Shown: positions 14,250 through 26,194, numbered from the stretch's first letter. The stretch: 64,000 bases of DNA from Strongylocentrotus purpuratus (GCF_000002235.5 NW_022145604.1:7041077-7105076); one strand, 5' to 3'. The notes: generated from the letters alone by a model not told the origin. Program-made: numbers and translations.

Positions 14250-14486
14250 CAGGAGCGTAACTAGATGTGTGGAGTAACCCCCCCCCCCCCTCCCTCCCCT
14301 CCCAATAGCACATAACAAACATTTTGTCTGGAAATTTAATATTTTCATAGATTGTTGCCAAATCTTTAAAAATCAAAACACATGTTTACCCCTTTTTCTG
14401 CATGTTCCTTGTTCTTGTTGGCGAATGTGGTTTGACACCTCCCCCCCCCCCCCCCCCCTGTTCAAAATGATCTAGTGATGCCCCTG
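14250..14486. mobile_element. hAT-like MITE
   Basis: Terminal inverted repeats CAGGAGCGTAACTAGAT (left) and ATCTAGTGATGCCCCTG (right) resemble the CAGNGGCG-type ends of hAT elements. The interior holds two long C tracts. No matching 8-bp target duplication is visible, so its boundaries or age are uncertain. Confidence 0.55.
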
Positions 14487-16493
14487 TGTGGGCGCTTTAA
14501 TGATAGAGATAGAGTACACCAAAGAATTCTGAGCAAAGGAATTTAGTTGAGTGTTTATGACACATACCGGTACATTTATGTGGGAAGTTTTAATTGAGTA
14601 TGTTCTAGAATTTTGTAAATGATGGTGAAATTAGAGAACTGTTTTAATCGTGTGAGGTGTGTGAAATTTGGTGGTTTATGCGAGTCTGATTATGAGAATA
14701 TGACAAGCATGCATTAGTTTGTCTCTTTTTTTTTTTTTTTTCATGTTACAGTCACGTGTGGTCAGAAAAATCAAGGGGAACAAGAAAAGCCGTCTATTGG
14801 GAACCTGATTTTACATAAAATCTTTTGTTCATATGGCAGGATTAATTAAGAAAAATTGTATATAAGAAACAGTGAAATGTGTATAAATGCAGTTGGTCTT
14901 CATAAACTGTTTTCCACGTTTCACAGGATTGTCAGGAAGTAAAAAAAGTGGTATATAAAGTCCTCTACAGAAAGTGGATTTTTGCTAGCTAGGACAGGGT
15001 TGACTACATTATACACTCAGCAAAAAAAAAAAGGAAAAAAGTGGAGACTATTTATAATTAAGATTTTCAAATAAATGTTTAATATAAAGATATCTTTCAT
15101 ATCTCAAAATCAACAAATGAATCCTCTTTAAGATGTTATGCAATTGGAATCATACTTTTCAAGCATGAGTGAGCATAGCCATTTATTTAAAAAAAACAGG
15201 ATAAAAAGTCTTTGAAAAATTGCAAAAATTGGGCGCCTGGTGGTCAACATTTTACTATATTAAAGCAGACATTCATTTACCATACCTTGTATATTCTGAC
15301 ACTTGTGATCATTACTGGTATTACCAAATACCAAACTTACTGTATTTGTCATCATTTTTTTGAATGGTTGTAGCCTAATTAAAAACATGTTTTTGTGTTT
15401 AATATTGAGCTACAGGTAGAATGGATGTATGGAAGTTGTACTATGATGTACTATGGGTAGCTAGCAAAATGCAGTCTCTAGAAAGTTTTTGTAAATATAA
15501 TATACCTTATCTCTTCCCTGATTTATCACATGTTGTTTTATTTAACTGTAATAAAGATCAACTTATGACTAACCAAATGAAGACTTTCTTCTGTGCTTGA
15601 TTTTTAGTAAGTGGTTGATTCAATAAACCAGTTTACAAACATATTCAAATGTATGGATGTTTCTTTCCTGGGGACCTAGTGACAAGTTATTCCATTAACC
15701 CGATATTAATGAATGAACTACAATACTTGAAATGCAGTCTGCATACTGCTATGTTGGGATGCCTCGGGCAAGCCTTCAGGTTTTCAAGAACAACCTTTGT
15801 TTAAAAAGTATGCATAAAATTTGAATGTGTTGGTAAACAGGTCCATTTCATTGAAATGAAAATATTTGGTGACAAACTGTCTTTGTACTAGCTATCATCC
15901 CCAAGACATGTAAATGTAATAATAATTCTGTATGGATAATGTCCCCCCCCCCCCCCCCTTGTAACCCAGTGGGTCAATCACTTTGGGGGTCATTTTGGCT
16001 GGATAGCTGTTGTCCATGTGTGAAATAATCAAGAGATACTTAAACTGGTGTCCTGAAATGGAATAACTAAGTTATTTGTCCAGATTTGTTCTTCTTCTTG
16101 AGAATATGATACGTTGAAAAGCTTATAATTTTTTTTTCAACCAGTCCACCTATCGTTCTTGGTTACAAATCACACGAAAACATAAAATCGTCTATTTGGA
16201 GCCACGAGAGTGTTAACTCATGCAGTGTATATCACAAAGTTAATGTTCTTCTAGCTGGCTCCAAACATCCAATATATTCCCTAAAAATAAGACAAATATT
16301 AGGAGGCGCAAATAATAACAAAAATAAAGTTATATACATTTTAGATTATGATTTATTTGTAATAAGATACAATGTACAACATTTTTTTAAAGTATAATAC
16401 ACATATACAGCCTTCAAAAGTGTTTTTGATAAACAAACATTTTTCATTTACAAGCATATATGTACAATATTTACAAGTCTATGTACAAGTTTA

Positions 16494-16771
16494 AGCCCCT
16501 CTAAAGTGTTGGGAGCCCTCAAAAATTTGATGGCCAAATTTCTCTTAAATTGTATCGTAATGTGAAAGAGGATGTCATTTAAGACACATTTCTGCGAGGA
16601 TTTTCAAAACAAATGTGTTTGAAGTCAAATGTACAAAATTTAGGTTTTCTGTGTACAACAGAAAACCCAAATTATGTATTCTTTTATCAATATTTTTCTT
16701 CAAACACGTTATTGGGGGGAAATATTTAGGGAAATATTTGGGGCCGGGGCTCCCAACACTGTAGAGGGCTT
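16494..16771. mobile_element. inverted-repeat MITE downstream of SPC25
   Basis: Left end AAGCCCCTCTAAAGTGTTGG matches the complement of the right end, AAGCCCTCTACAGTGTTGGG, for about 26 bases. The interior holds a second, smaller inverted pair around AAATTTAGGTTTTCTG / CAGAAAACCCAAATT at 16637-16676. No coding capacity. Confidence 0.75.
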
Positions 16772-17396
16772 CAATTAATTACAAGTATTTAAAAAAAAAA
16801 TCTTTTCAATTTTAATAAATGATTAATATGAATTTATCTATTGTCTGATATTTTCTCTTCAGTAGTCAACAAGCCTTCAACAATATCCATGTGTGAACTA
16901 ATAGTAGAATTTTATCGGTGAAGGTCAGGACAAGTTTAGAATCTATCTTTATTTACCTAAGATATATTTGCTATATTACATAATCAATCTGCAAATGCAG
17001 CTAGAAACATAATAATTCTTGAAACTATTTCATTCTCTCCTAAATTAGGTATCTTTTATACAACATCAACATTGAATATTATTGAATATATAAAAAAGAT
17101 CGACCCAAGGTTATTCAATATTGTGGTCTCGTGATTTTGGCCAACAAGTTTGACTACATTAAATCTTAGTCTTTTAATTACAGAAACACACAAAAACATA
17201 TACATGTATATGCATTAGATGTGTTTCATTCTACAAAAAAGGACACACAATTTGTAATCTGTAGGCAAAGACTCGCCAGCTTCTGTTATCCTCTTCAAGT
17301 ATAGAAAATAATTTTTCAAGTCTCTATAAGAAAGCAGTGTTGGTGCATATGTGAATAGTGATTAAATATAACTCAAGTGTGTGTACATTCAATCTG

Positions 17397-17402
17397 TTTA
17401 TT
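17397..17402 (-). terminator. candidate SPC25 polyadenylation signal
   Basis: AATAAA on the minus strand, about 290 bases beyond the SPC25 stop codon. Other minus-strand AATAAA hexamers occur further on, so this is one possibility. Confidence 0.35.
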
Positions 17403-17694
17403 TAATTCATTACAAAAAAAATTATTCTGCAATTGAAAGGAATTATCACTTCAGGTTTAAATAAATTATTGTTGACAGCTGGTCATACCAGCAACACCAG
17501 TACAGGCAAATCCAAATAGGCATATAATTTTTTTTATTTTTGAACATTTCTTGAAGAAAAAAGAAATCATATGAGAAGTTATTAGAGTATCTATAAAATT
17601 AGATATTTTCTAAAACATATGTTATGTGGTGAAAATATAAATACGATTCACCATTCTTTCGTTACGATGTGAATGAAAGAATCCAATGCTGATT

Positions 17695-17816
17695 TCAAGT
17701 CGTTGTAAGCTTGAACTTTTTCCTCGCTTCTACGACAAACTTCATGAGGTTATTGGACTTGTTGAGCCCTGCGACCATCTCTGGAATGCCATCTATAGCT
17801 GGGCAGCAGTCGGTCA
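17695..17816 (-). CDS. SPC25: SPC25 coding exon 6 (residues 201-240, stop)
   Basis: The acceptor is CCAAAG, weaker than usual but the only one that keeps frame. It encodes the last helices of the globular domain and TGA at 17695-17697. Confidence 0.9.
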
Positions 17817-20800
17817 CTTTGGGTCAAAGATGACAAAAAAGGAAATTATAATTACGGTATTACTCATATTTTATGGATCTAAACACTCTATATACAATTA
17901 CCATTTAATGTTGTATTGCAATTGTGGCACAAATATTTTAAAATGTACATGTACCTAGAAAATACATGTATGACTTTCTTTCATTTGGTCTAATGCCAAT
18001 TTATCTTGTATCTAGCACAAAAGTGAAACAAGACTGGGTTTTTAGGAAGGCAAGAAATCCAGTATTAATTCAAGTCCCATTTGTGAATAAATGATTTAAC
18101 TTCTTTGTTATTTCAGGCATGAAATTTTTCAGAAGTGAAGATAACAACACCACTTTAATTAATTTGCATCAATTATTCAGATTAATTTCAAAAGCATTTA
18201 AAACTAGTCAATTATTCAGAATAATTTCAAGAGGTTATCTCTACTAAAGTCATACGTAAGGGGGAGCCTGAGGGCCGCAGGGTGTAGTGAGCAGGCGAGG
18301 GTGCCCTCCTACTTCCCTACCAACAATTTTCAACCATGGGGGTGTTTCACAAAGATTCAAAGTTGAACTTATCTCCAAGTTGGACTTAACAATTATGGAA
18401 AGCTGTTAGCATCTATAAAAATATTTTGTAAAAGTTATTTTAAAAGGCATAAGATGTTGATTCAAATCATTCATATTTTCTACTTTCAAGGAGATTTCAT
18501 GTTCTTGATGTGGAATTTATAAAAAGTCTAGAATATTTGATTTTTTGCTTAAAAGTCCAACTAAGTTAAGTTCGACTTGGGATCTTTGTGAAACACCCCC
18601 CAGATCAAAGACCATAGGTAAAAAAATAATAAAGCTAAATAGATATGCCTGTGGCTTCTGACAGAGGAAAAGTGGAAGGCACCGAACATACCTTGATATT
18701 GGCTGTTATCAATTTTGATCGTCAGATAGAAGCTCCTATCATGGTTCTTAGAGTCCACGTTAGTGAAGACAAACTGTAGATGATCACCTGATAAAAAAGA
18801 AGAATCACATGACTATATTAATACTGATAATACCTTAAGTTTTTGCAAAGCATGTATAGAAAAGTCTTTGCGTTTTACAATTGATAACAATAAAGATTTT
18901 CTAATAAGATTGAGAGTGGGAAAAATATTTTTAAAATTCAAACTGTTTGCCAGGAGTGGTCACTGAGAAATTTTAAAGTAATACAGTGCCTTTTTAACTC
19001 CTCATTCTCATTCAAGAATGTGTTTTCAAAATCAATAACGAAATTCCACATTTAGTTTTGCTTTAAAAAAAATTAATTCAGTCCTGCAAAAATATGTAAA
19101 ATGTACAAGCAGAAAGAACAAAATAAACATCCACAAGTGTGCTCTTTTGAGTTGAGTGACCATATGCCATTTGATTTTCAGTAAATATATATATTTTTTT
19201 TTTAATTAAAAAAATCTTTTACTTGGCAATAAATTGGAAATTTCAACAAAAAAATCAAAGGAAAAGAAGAAAAAAAAAACACCCGAAATCAGTTTAATAA
19301 GTCAGCTGGTCTTTATGTACAGGTTCCTAACATGCTCAATGTGAATTTCTCTTCAGGAATATTCAAACAGACAGTGACGAATATATAGACAATGGTCTTT
19401 CTGACAGGTGGTGACTTAATCAGGTTTGACTGCGTCTAAAAAGACAAATTAGTACTTTTAACCTGTATATAAAGACCAAATGAGTATGAAAACCTTTTTA
19501 ATTGGGGGTGGGGGTCCTTTGAAAAGTTTCTCATTGGAAAAGAACCGGTACATGAACGTGCACCTCCCTATAAAGACCAAATTTTGTAATGTCTCCCTTG
19601 AGCGGTCTTTATACACAAGTTTTGCTTTAGCTAGTCCTCACCATCAATCTTCCTGAACTCTAAAGCCATGATGTCCTTGAAGTAATGCTCAGCTTTATTC
19701 AGTGCTTCAAGCCTCTGTCTGGTTGCTCGCTCTTGGGCTTCAATCACTAAAATATGAAGGAATTCAAGAATACAAATACAAATCATTTTACAGCCTACAT
19801 CACTGTATGGGAGAGAAAAATAAATGATAAATTGATACAGTGATGAGGATGGTGATCATGGTGATGTTGATTATTATGATGTTAATGATGATAGTGATGA
19901 CAATAATAAATCAATTTTCAAAGTGCCTTTTCCAATTTGCAACTTGGGGCTGGAAATATGATTCTAGTGTGAGCAGTAAATTCTAATATCCCCCTTAAGG
20001 CCAGTCAGTATTATATGAATATGAATATGACAATGAAAAAAACAATTAAGGACACTTTCAGAACGGAAATCAACCATGAACATCAGGTACAAGTAATATG
20101 GGATGATACACCTATTGATCTACATTGATCTACATTTGCCACTCTCCACCCAAGTGTTAAATGGGTACCCGGTAGGATGCGAAAGTCAATGTGGTTGGAT
20201 TAGCAAGTTGCGCTTGTAAAATGGCGACTGGTTGGAATGCTCCCAAGAGAGTGGAAAATATGCATTCATTGTGTTGCGGGTAAGCCTGAATCCGATGACC
20301 GAAGTAATAATATGTGCTGCGCCTAGAAACAAAGTACAAGGCTTATTATAAATGTGAGCTATTATCATTATTATTATTACCGATGGCACTGTAATGACTA
20401 CCACAATTTGATTACCAGTAGCAAAGCTTACATTCTTTCTGCTCTCCGCACTGCTTAGTCTCTTCCACCAGCTGTTTTTCCCATTGCTCTTTCTGGAAGA
20501 GTAGCTGCTCCGTTGTAGTCCGGGCTTGTTCAATAGCCTTCTCAATGTCCCTGGCTTGGGACTCTTGATTTGCCACAGCTGAAATAAAACCCCAAAATAC
20601 ACTAATAAATATACAAACAGATTTCCCTGGAACTTGGCATTAAATGTTAAATTGTATTTAATTCTGACATCATATATGATTTTTTAAACTTTAAATAACT
20701 TAAATATATTTTGATAAGAATAAATACTTTGATAACATTATAAAGATAAAGACTAACCTATGTGAAACCTATCAATAAAATCATCATACTGGCAATTTTG

Positions 20801-21351
20801 TCATGTCATACATCTAAATGCATATCTTTCTCTAAATGATTTTTACACAAAAAATATTAAAAAAACAAGATACAATGCACACTGTTTGGTTATGATTGGA
20901 TATTCATTAGATTGAAACCAAAGTAAAACAATTATCAAATATGTATGCCTTTCTGTTTACAAAAATAAAGAAAGAATGAAAACATATTAAAAATCCTACT
21001 ATGAATACATAGAGTTGGAAATAACCGAGTAGAGTGTCATTACCCTATCTGCGATTAACTTCTTGCACTGTAGGATCTTTTGTCATTTTACACCCAAAAA
21101 ATAATTGTAATTTATCAAACAACATATTTATTTAAAGAAGCCTGCACAACTGGAGGCCCCTGGTGGTGTAATTTGTGTACATTTTATCTTGTAGTCACAT
21201 CTTACTTACCTAACTGACTGCTGGAAGCTTGCTGTTTTAATGCTACCATTTCTCCTTTCAGACTTTCAATTTGATCTGTAAAGGAACGGGAAATTGAATT
21301 AAAAAGAATTTCAAATGAAACATATGGTATGGTTTAGAAGTTAAAATTCAT

Positions 21352-21393
<42 letters not shown>

Positions 21394-22348
21394 TAATGAG
21401 AACGAATCTTTAATTTTATTTATTTTTATGTATTGGGATAAACTAACAAAAATGGATTTTGTCAGGAAACTTCATCTAAAAGAAACATCAACTGCAAACA
21501 TACGAATGTGATCAAACTGAGCAAAATCAATTTATACAGGAGAAATGAAGACTCAAAGTGATAAAGTAACTTGCTACCAATAAAACCGTGTTCACACAAC
21601 TTGGGAAGCCTTCTCAAAAGCACCACCACAGCAAAATAAAATTATGTAAGCATAGTGCACTTCTGTATCTTCATTCTTCAAAAACATAGAAAAAAAGAAA
21701 AGTGTGCTCTTCCTTTTTATCCAATCCTTATGAACTATTTGTTTACACCTAGACTTTCTTCTACAGCATTCTTTATAATAATTTGATTAACTTTATGTCT
21801 GAACAAGGCTCTTGCTCTTAGCAAATCAAATGCCATGATTTCAGTAGCTCATAACAGGAAATATTCTTTTTCTTCTTCTTCTTCAAGAAAATCTGCCTCC
21901 TTCAATACTGAAGATTCTTGCAGATGGTGTACGTGTATATACTTGGCCTGATTGGGGTGTGCAGGTGGACCACTACACCGGGGTTTCTATCTACTCTTAT
22001 ACGAATAGTGCAGTGGGTTATCAACGTGCAAGGGTGGTGACTCTCCTATACACATGGCCTCCATTTAACGTCCTATCCGATGGACGTTACTTGTTATTGA
22101 TAACAAGTATTATGAAACAGGGCCCTGAATGATTTCATCCAATACTCATTGCCTTAATTACCTTCCGCTTGTTTGATGAACTGTCGTAGTTGTCCTTCAT
22201 TGTGCTTTAGATGCTGGAGAAGGTTTACGCCGGTCCATTGGTTGATGAACTTATCACTGACCTGGCTCAGCTTACTGGAGAGATTGGCAATCTCTTGGTC
22301 TGCAACGGTCCCCATCACGCTCCCAGTCATATCAGCATGCGACGTCAT
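17695..22348 (-). CDS. SPC25: SPC25, NDC80 kinetochore complex subunit (six coding exons, 240 aa)
   Basis: SPC25 pairs with SPC24 to form the inner, centromere-facing end of the NDC80 complex that ties microtubules to kinetochores. Coding exons on the minus strand, in order: 22162-22348, 21210-21275, 20432-20578, 19642-19746, 18692-18787 and 17695-17816. Every border has GT..AG, every intron is in phase 1, and the joined length is 723 bases (240 codons plus TGA). Residues 1-60 are the N-terminal segment, about 60-160 form a Gln/Glu/Lys-rich coiled coil, and about 165-240 match the Spc25 globular domain: E-F-R-K-I-D-G-D-H-L-Q-F-V-F-T-N-V-D, then L-T-I-K-I-D, ending in an N-N-L-M-K-F-V-V-E-A-R-K-K-F helix. 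The length is close to vertebrate SPC25 (about 224 aa). The ATG at 22348 follows a TTTTCTAG acceptor, so 5' non-coding exons lie further up. Introns hold several MITEs. Identity rests on the C-terminal domain and size. Confidence 0.92.
18338..18601. mobile_element. inverted-repeat MITE in the last SPC25 intron
   Basis: Terminal repeats of about 34 bases: left GGGGGTGTTTCACAAAGATT, right AATCTTTGTGAAACACCCCC-like (ending CACCCCCC at 18601), with the inner TTGAACTTA / TAAGTTCGACTT pair. The element starts 91 bases beyond coding exon 5 and has no coding capacity. Confidence 0.8.
18692..18787 (-). CDS. SPC25: SPC25 coding exon 5 (residues 169-200)
   Basis: A 96-base exon that holds the most recognisable part of the family, H-L-Q-F-V-F-T-N-V-D followed by a beta strand F-Y-L-T-I-K-I. 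The donor is CAAG|GTATGT. Confidence 0.94.
19307..19478. mobile_element. short inverted-repeat element in an SPC25 intron
   Basis: Left end TGGTCTTTATGTACAGGTT pairs with right end AACCTGTATATAAAGACCA, giving a 172-bp element with one mismatch and one shift in the 19-base ends. A further 'TATAAAGACCAAATTT' piece at 19571-19586 suggests a second, broken copy. Confidence 0.65.
19642..19746 (-). CDS. SPC25: SPC25 coding exon 4 (residues 134-168)
   Basis: A 105-base exon with a TATTTTAG acceptor and a GATG|GTGAGG donor. It encodes the end of the coiled coil and the E-F-R-K-I-D entry into the globular domain. Confidence 0.92.
20432..20578 (-). CDS. SPC25: SPC25 coding exon 3 (residues 85-133)
   Basis: A 147-base exon with a TTTTATTTCAG acceptor and a GAAT|GTAAGC donor. 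It encodes the main Glu/Gln-rich coiled-coil block. Confidence 0.9.
21210..21275 (-). CDS. SPC25: SPC25 coding exon 2 (residues 63-84)
   Basis: A 66-base exon with a TTTACAG acceptor and a TTAG|GTAAGTAAG donor. It encodes the start of the coiled coil (I-E-S-L-K-G-E-M-V-A-L-K). Confidence 0.88.
21360..21390. repeat. (GA)n microsatellite
   Basis: A run of GA dinucleotides in the first coding intron of SPC25. Confidence 0.9.
21823..22128. mobile_element. family A MITE (copy 2) split by a SINE-like insertion
   Basis: The right end TTGTTATTGATAACAAGTAT..GAAACAGGGCCCTG and an inner 'GATTTCAGTAGCTCATAAC' segment match the copies at 4782-4933 and 43331-43501. The two pieces are separated by the element at 21864-22090, so this copy was interrupted later. 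The left terminal repeat is lost or too diverged to see. Confidence 0.6.
21864..22090 (-). mobile_element. SINE-like element with (GAA)n tail, copy 1
   Basis: Read on the minus strand it begins near 22090 (GTAACGTCCATCGGATAGG), carries ACCCCGGTGTAGTGGTCCACC and AAGAATCTTCAGTATTGAAG, and ends in a (GAA)n tail at 21864-21885. The same sequence lies on the plus strand at 25503-25664. The simple 3' tail and lack of terminal inverted repeats point to a retroposon. No clear pol III boxes were identified. Confidence 0.6.
22162..22348 (-). CDS. SPC25: SPC25 coding exon 1 (residues 1-62)
   Basis: Starts at the ATG 13 bases after a TTTTCTAG acceptor; the donor is GAAG|GTAATT. It encodes the least conserved N-terminal part, including a D-K-F-I-N-Q-W segment and a following amphipathic helix. 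Confidence 0.88.
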
Positions 22349-22689
22349 GGTAAAGCTAGAAAATAATCATCAGTGATATTGAAATGATTGATTCATTGAT
22401 GTTAAAACTTCATAATAATTTATGTATCAAGCCATTAATAGCGAGGCAGAAGGAGACAATGAAGTCAACAGACCATACGTAAAGTGCCAATCGTAAACAA
22501 AAATGAGATCATTATTTAGCCTGAAAAGTGAGTGGCATCAGGCCAAAAAATAAATTGCTCTAGGAGTCTAGCATTGTTAATGTTATTTTAAACAATATCC
22601 ATTATCTAATATCTGGCTAAAATGTTCTGAAAGTGAAACAACACGTCTTATTATAATTTTATTAAATTGTCAAGAAATATTCTTGGAAG

Positions 22690-22890
22690 TTGGAAGATCA
22701 AGAAGGAGAAGGAAAAGAAAAAAAAAAAAAAAAGGGAGAAGGAGAAGGAGGGGGAGAAGTAGAAGTAGGGTCTATGAGGAGTAGGACTAGAGGAGGAGGA
22801 AAAGAATGAGGAGCTGTACTCATTTTAGGAGAAGAATAACTCAAGTCAGAAGGATGAGGGAGGCGAAGAAGAAGAAGAAAAAGAAGAATA
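22690..22890. repeat. purine-rich low-complexity tract
   Basis: GGAGAAGG/GAAGAAG-rich purine run including an A tract of about 18 bases, followed by CTAGATCTAG-rich sequence at 22890-22930. It lies in the 5' non-coding intron of SPC25. Confidence 0.8.
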
Positions 22891-23213
22891 TCTAGATCTA
22901 GTCTAGATCTAGATCTAGTATAACCTAGACTCTACTAACGATATAATAGTACATTACAATGCAGTTTTGTTCATTAAATTTGCATTGTTTCGGGGGTGCG
23001 TACAAAATTGTTTGCGGCGCGGCGATTGTAATATGAATCACAATCACAATACAATTTGGTCACAGTTCGGCGGCCAATCGATCTAACATGATTTTAAACA
23101 TGTGGGACACTACATAATTCTATAGCGAACATTTCTATATCATAAAGGCATCAAGATTAACATGATTTATTCACAATCATATGATTTATGCTACATAATC
23201 ATCTTCTTCTTAC

Positions 23214-23306
23214 CTTTGAGAAAAGACATCTACAATAACAGGCAAAACCGCAGCAAATTGTTGTTCGTCTTCGAACACTAGATCTAATTCTAAATCAAAA
23301 CTTACC
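23214..23306 (-). other. SPC25: candidate 5' non-coding exon(s) of SPC25
   Basis: On the minus strand two good donors occur upstream of the coding start: CAAAG|GTAAGAAG, whose exon side begins at 23214, and TTCCCG|GTAAGTTTT, whose exon side begins near 23307. Either could pair with the TTTTCTAG acceptor just before the SPC25 ATG. A third donor-like AAAA|GTAAGTAAG lies near 23490. The transcription start is not defined. Confidence 0.4.
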
Positions 23307-23741
23307 GGGAATTTTCACCAAAAATAGTTTTTTAAAGTTTTTTTTAAAGAAATAAAATATTAGTAATTAATACTTTAATAAACAAAAAATATATATTTCA
23401 TAATTTAAAAGAATTAAAACAATAGTTTTACTTAAGTTTTAAAACCTAAAGTATACAAAAAGTAACAAAATAAGTGCACAGTTCTTACTTACTTTTGTAC
23501 GGCAACGCAAAGATACTCTCTGTGGATTGATCACATACTTTGCATTGGACTCGACAGCGTAAACAGTCGTTTTGTGTTTTGTATATGATTCCTATATATC
23601 TTGTGAGTGAAATAATCGAGCAAAGAAAGACAGAAAACATGCATTCCTTTTTCCTTGGGGTTACATTAGTTATGGGGAAATGAACAAATCACAGCTGTAC
23701 TGCTTTCAAATAATTAGTATTTTTTCTAAAGTATCGTGTAA

Positions 23742-25137
23742 TTGCTCACATCTCTGTACAGTCAGTCCGCAACGCCCGCGATAATTAGGCAGAATGCCCA
23801 AATTTACACAGCACCCGGAAGTGCGATAAACTGTCGTATTTCGTGTCCCGCGATTTGCGAGATTTCGAGAGACTTTTGCACAGGTCAACAAACTTTATCA
23901 CAGCTGCTATGGCTTTTACTGTGCTGCGTAGCATGTAGGGGTAAGTGAATCTCCATACTTTTCTACGTATTTTGATATGAAATTTTCCTAATTTTACCGC
24001 ATCTAAGTGATTGTAAATATTCATTGAAATGTGTCCATATTTTCCTTCTTTCGTAGGAGGTATTCTGACATTACCTTGCATTTAGCGTGTTCCTGACTGG
24101 TATTAGCAATGTTTTTCCCCAATTTTTTGATTTTTCACAAGAAAAATGTTGGCAGAAGTGAAAAAGCGCAGAGTTCGATTGATGCACGATGTATTTTATT
24201 AGCTTTTATGGCCATGAAAGTTACACATTTTTCGATTTTCAACCGGAAGTTGTGTGACGGCTACGTTAAAATCACTCATTTTTGCCGATATGGCGCGAAA
24301 AGTGTACGTTTCGCCAACATGGCCGCACTTTCGTAGTCATCACCGTGACCGCGTATCGGTCCCATACATAGCCTTTTCTGTACCGATCCGGCATAAAACA
24401 AAGCCATATCTGATCTGGGGCCCTCGACTTACGTGTACTATTCCATTAAATTAGCAAGCTCTCTTGATAATATTTATGCTTAATCCATTTTATTTTTACA
24501 CGAATTTAACAGTCAACTGTGAGAGTTAAACAGTGACTCTGGCGTCTGGTCAGACTCAGATAATTATATTATTAATTTAGGGATTCTCAAACTAGTTTGG
24601 TTGTGCCTTTTGTTTTGGTTCTGGTCAACTCAAACTTTACAACCAGCCATAGAAATAAGCAGCATTTCCCTTGTACGAGTTGTATTATGATTATGAACAA
24701 AGCAGAATTGAAACAAAAAGCCAAAGTTAAACACTTACATTTTACAACTTGTGCACATGTGGAAAAATGAAGGGAAAACTTCATGAATTTGACACCTGTA
24801 ATTTGTTTTCATTAAAAACAATTTTTTAATGCAAGCAGGTTTTGTCTACCATAAATTGACAGCTACTTTGATCAGATCTTTTAAAATCCCCATACCTGAA
24901 CTAAGCAATTTTATATTCCTTCTTATCATTTGTCATTTGCCAGGACCGAAGAATACAAGAACAGCTTCTATCCTCGTAATGGAATCAACTACCAGCCGGC
25001 AGCCACCATCATCAAAGTCAACATCAGCCAAGTCTTTCCATACCAAAGTTTGGAGCTACATGCAGAATGACCACTCAGCGCAGCTGTACACAGGCGGGCT
25101 AGAGCGTCGATGTGGCTCTACTTCATCTAAAAATTAG
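23742..25137 (+). CDS. candidate spliced transcript divergent from SPC25
   Basis: Exon A, ending at 23940, has a strong donor (AGGG|GTAAGTGA). Exon B starts at 24944 after TTTGCCAG. Joining 23742-23940 to 24944-25137 keeps one frame open for 130 codons, with a hydrophobic leucine/cysteine stretch just before the junction and a Ser/Thr-rich tail. A second reading uses ATG at 23909 and a weaker GTAGGG donor at 23935; it gives a 50-residue protein ending at TGA 25068-25070. Neither product resembles a family I know, and the two frames compete, so this may equally be a non-coding RNA sharing the SPC25 promoter region. The GC-rich patch at 24280-24440 (GGCGCG, GGCCGC) fits a promoter-proximal zone. 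Confidence 0.25.
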
Positions 25138-25502
25138 ATGATGTCTGCAACCAACTGTATTTTTATGAGCACCTTTTTATTTTTATTTTTGAACTCTGCA
25201 CCCTCAGTTGTGATGTTTGTTGACAGTTTGCGATGCCACGGAAGTCTGGATGTATATAACAATTGGTCCTGTCCAGTACCACCTTAGATGTAGATGTTGT
25301 TGTTTTTCTGACGGATGCAATCAACCATCGAACTTGCGGAACATTGACAACAAATTATCTAAGACACAGACTTCACACATCAGTCTCCATTGCATTCCTG
25401 AATCAGCGTTTGCTAGACTTCACATACATGTAGGAACAAACAATCTTGAAAGCGGAGTTTGGGAGAAGGACAAGAAGGATTTTGTTCAGCTTATTCTTTC
25501 AG

Positions 25503-25664
25503 TAACCCATTGCACCATTCATATAAGAGTAGGGGGAAACCCCGGTGTAATGGTCCACCTGCATACCCCCAACCAGGCCGAGTATAATACGGCATCTGCA
25601 AGAATCTTCAGTATTGAAGGAGGCAGATTATCTCGAAGAAGAAGAAGAAGAAGAAGAAGAAAGA
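25503..25664 (+). mobile_element. SINE-like element with (GAA)n tail, copy 2 (5' truncated)
   Basis: TAACCCATTGCACCATTC through AAGAATCTTCAGTATTGAAG to a (GAA)n tail, matching the minus-strand copy at 21864-22090 along its 3' two-thirds. The run of arginine codons in the local open frame is just the GAA-type tail. Confidence 0.65.
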
Positions 25665-26194
25665 AAAATCCATTTCAAGTGATTACATTTTTGTATCTCT
25701 GATAGTGATACTTCGAAGGTGGGATTCCTGAGCTTTACATGAACAAAGCATTTATTATAATAAAAAACTGATTGAACTGTCACCGTTATACAATTTAAAG
25801 ATGTTTTACTCAGATAATACTTTTATTCTCAGTGACACATGTTATGCAAGTAATGGTCTCAAGCAGGGTAAAAATTAGTACGTATTTTTCGGGGGCTACT
25901 TTTCAAGCTTGCCTGCGTAAAAATAACACTCTAAAATTTGTTTTGCATTGAACTCTATGCAAATTTATGGGGGCTCTTTTCTGATCTTCGGGGGCTCTTT
26001 TGGGCATTTCGGGGGCTATTTCGTCCTGAGCCCGTGTATTTTTTTCACTGGTCTCAAGTTCTCAACATACATGTCAAAGTCAGTTTATAAATAAAATATG
26101 AATATTATAAAATGGAAATATTATTAGTCCAATTTCATTTATAATTATTTATCATTAGTAGTAGTCTTAATAATATATTTTGTGTTTAACCGGC

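Larger units (their letters stand above)
10262..16493. other. non-coding stretch with scattered repeats
   Basis: AT-rich with no convincing exon. It holds inverted-repeat elements at 10272-10730, 11436-11601 and 14250-14486, poly-C tracts at 14278-14290, 14442-14458 and 15943-15958, a TACATGTACATG run near 13911-13930, and a 'CTCTGAGCGCTTTACAGAT' repeat piece at about 14054-14073 that resembles the unit ends of the array at 54645-56065. Confidence 0.5.

Noticed and set aside
24109..24454. Short open frames in the GC-richer patch near the SPC25 upstream region
   Set aside because: They overlap in different frames and sit inside the candidate intron between the two divergent-transcript exons; composition fits promoter-proximal DNA better.
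25217..25702. 161-codon frame ending in a run of arginines
   Set aside because: Its second half is the SINE-like element and its (GAA)n tail; no domain is recognisable.
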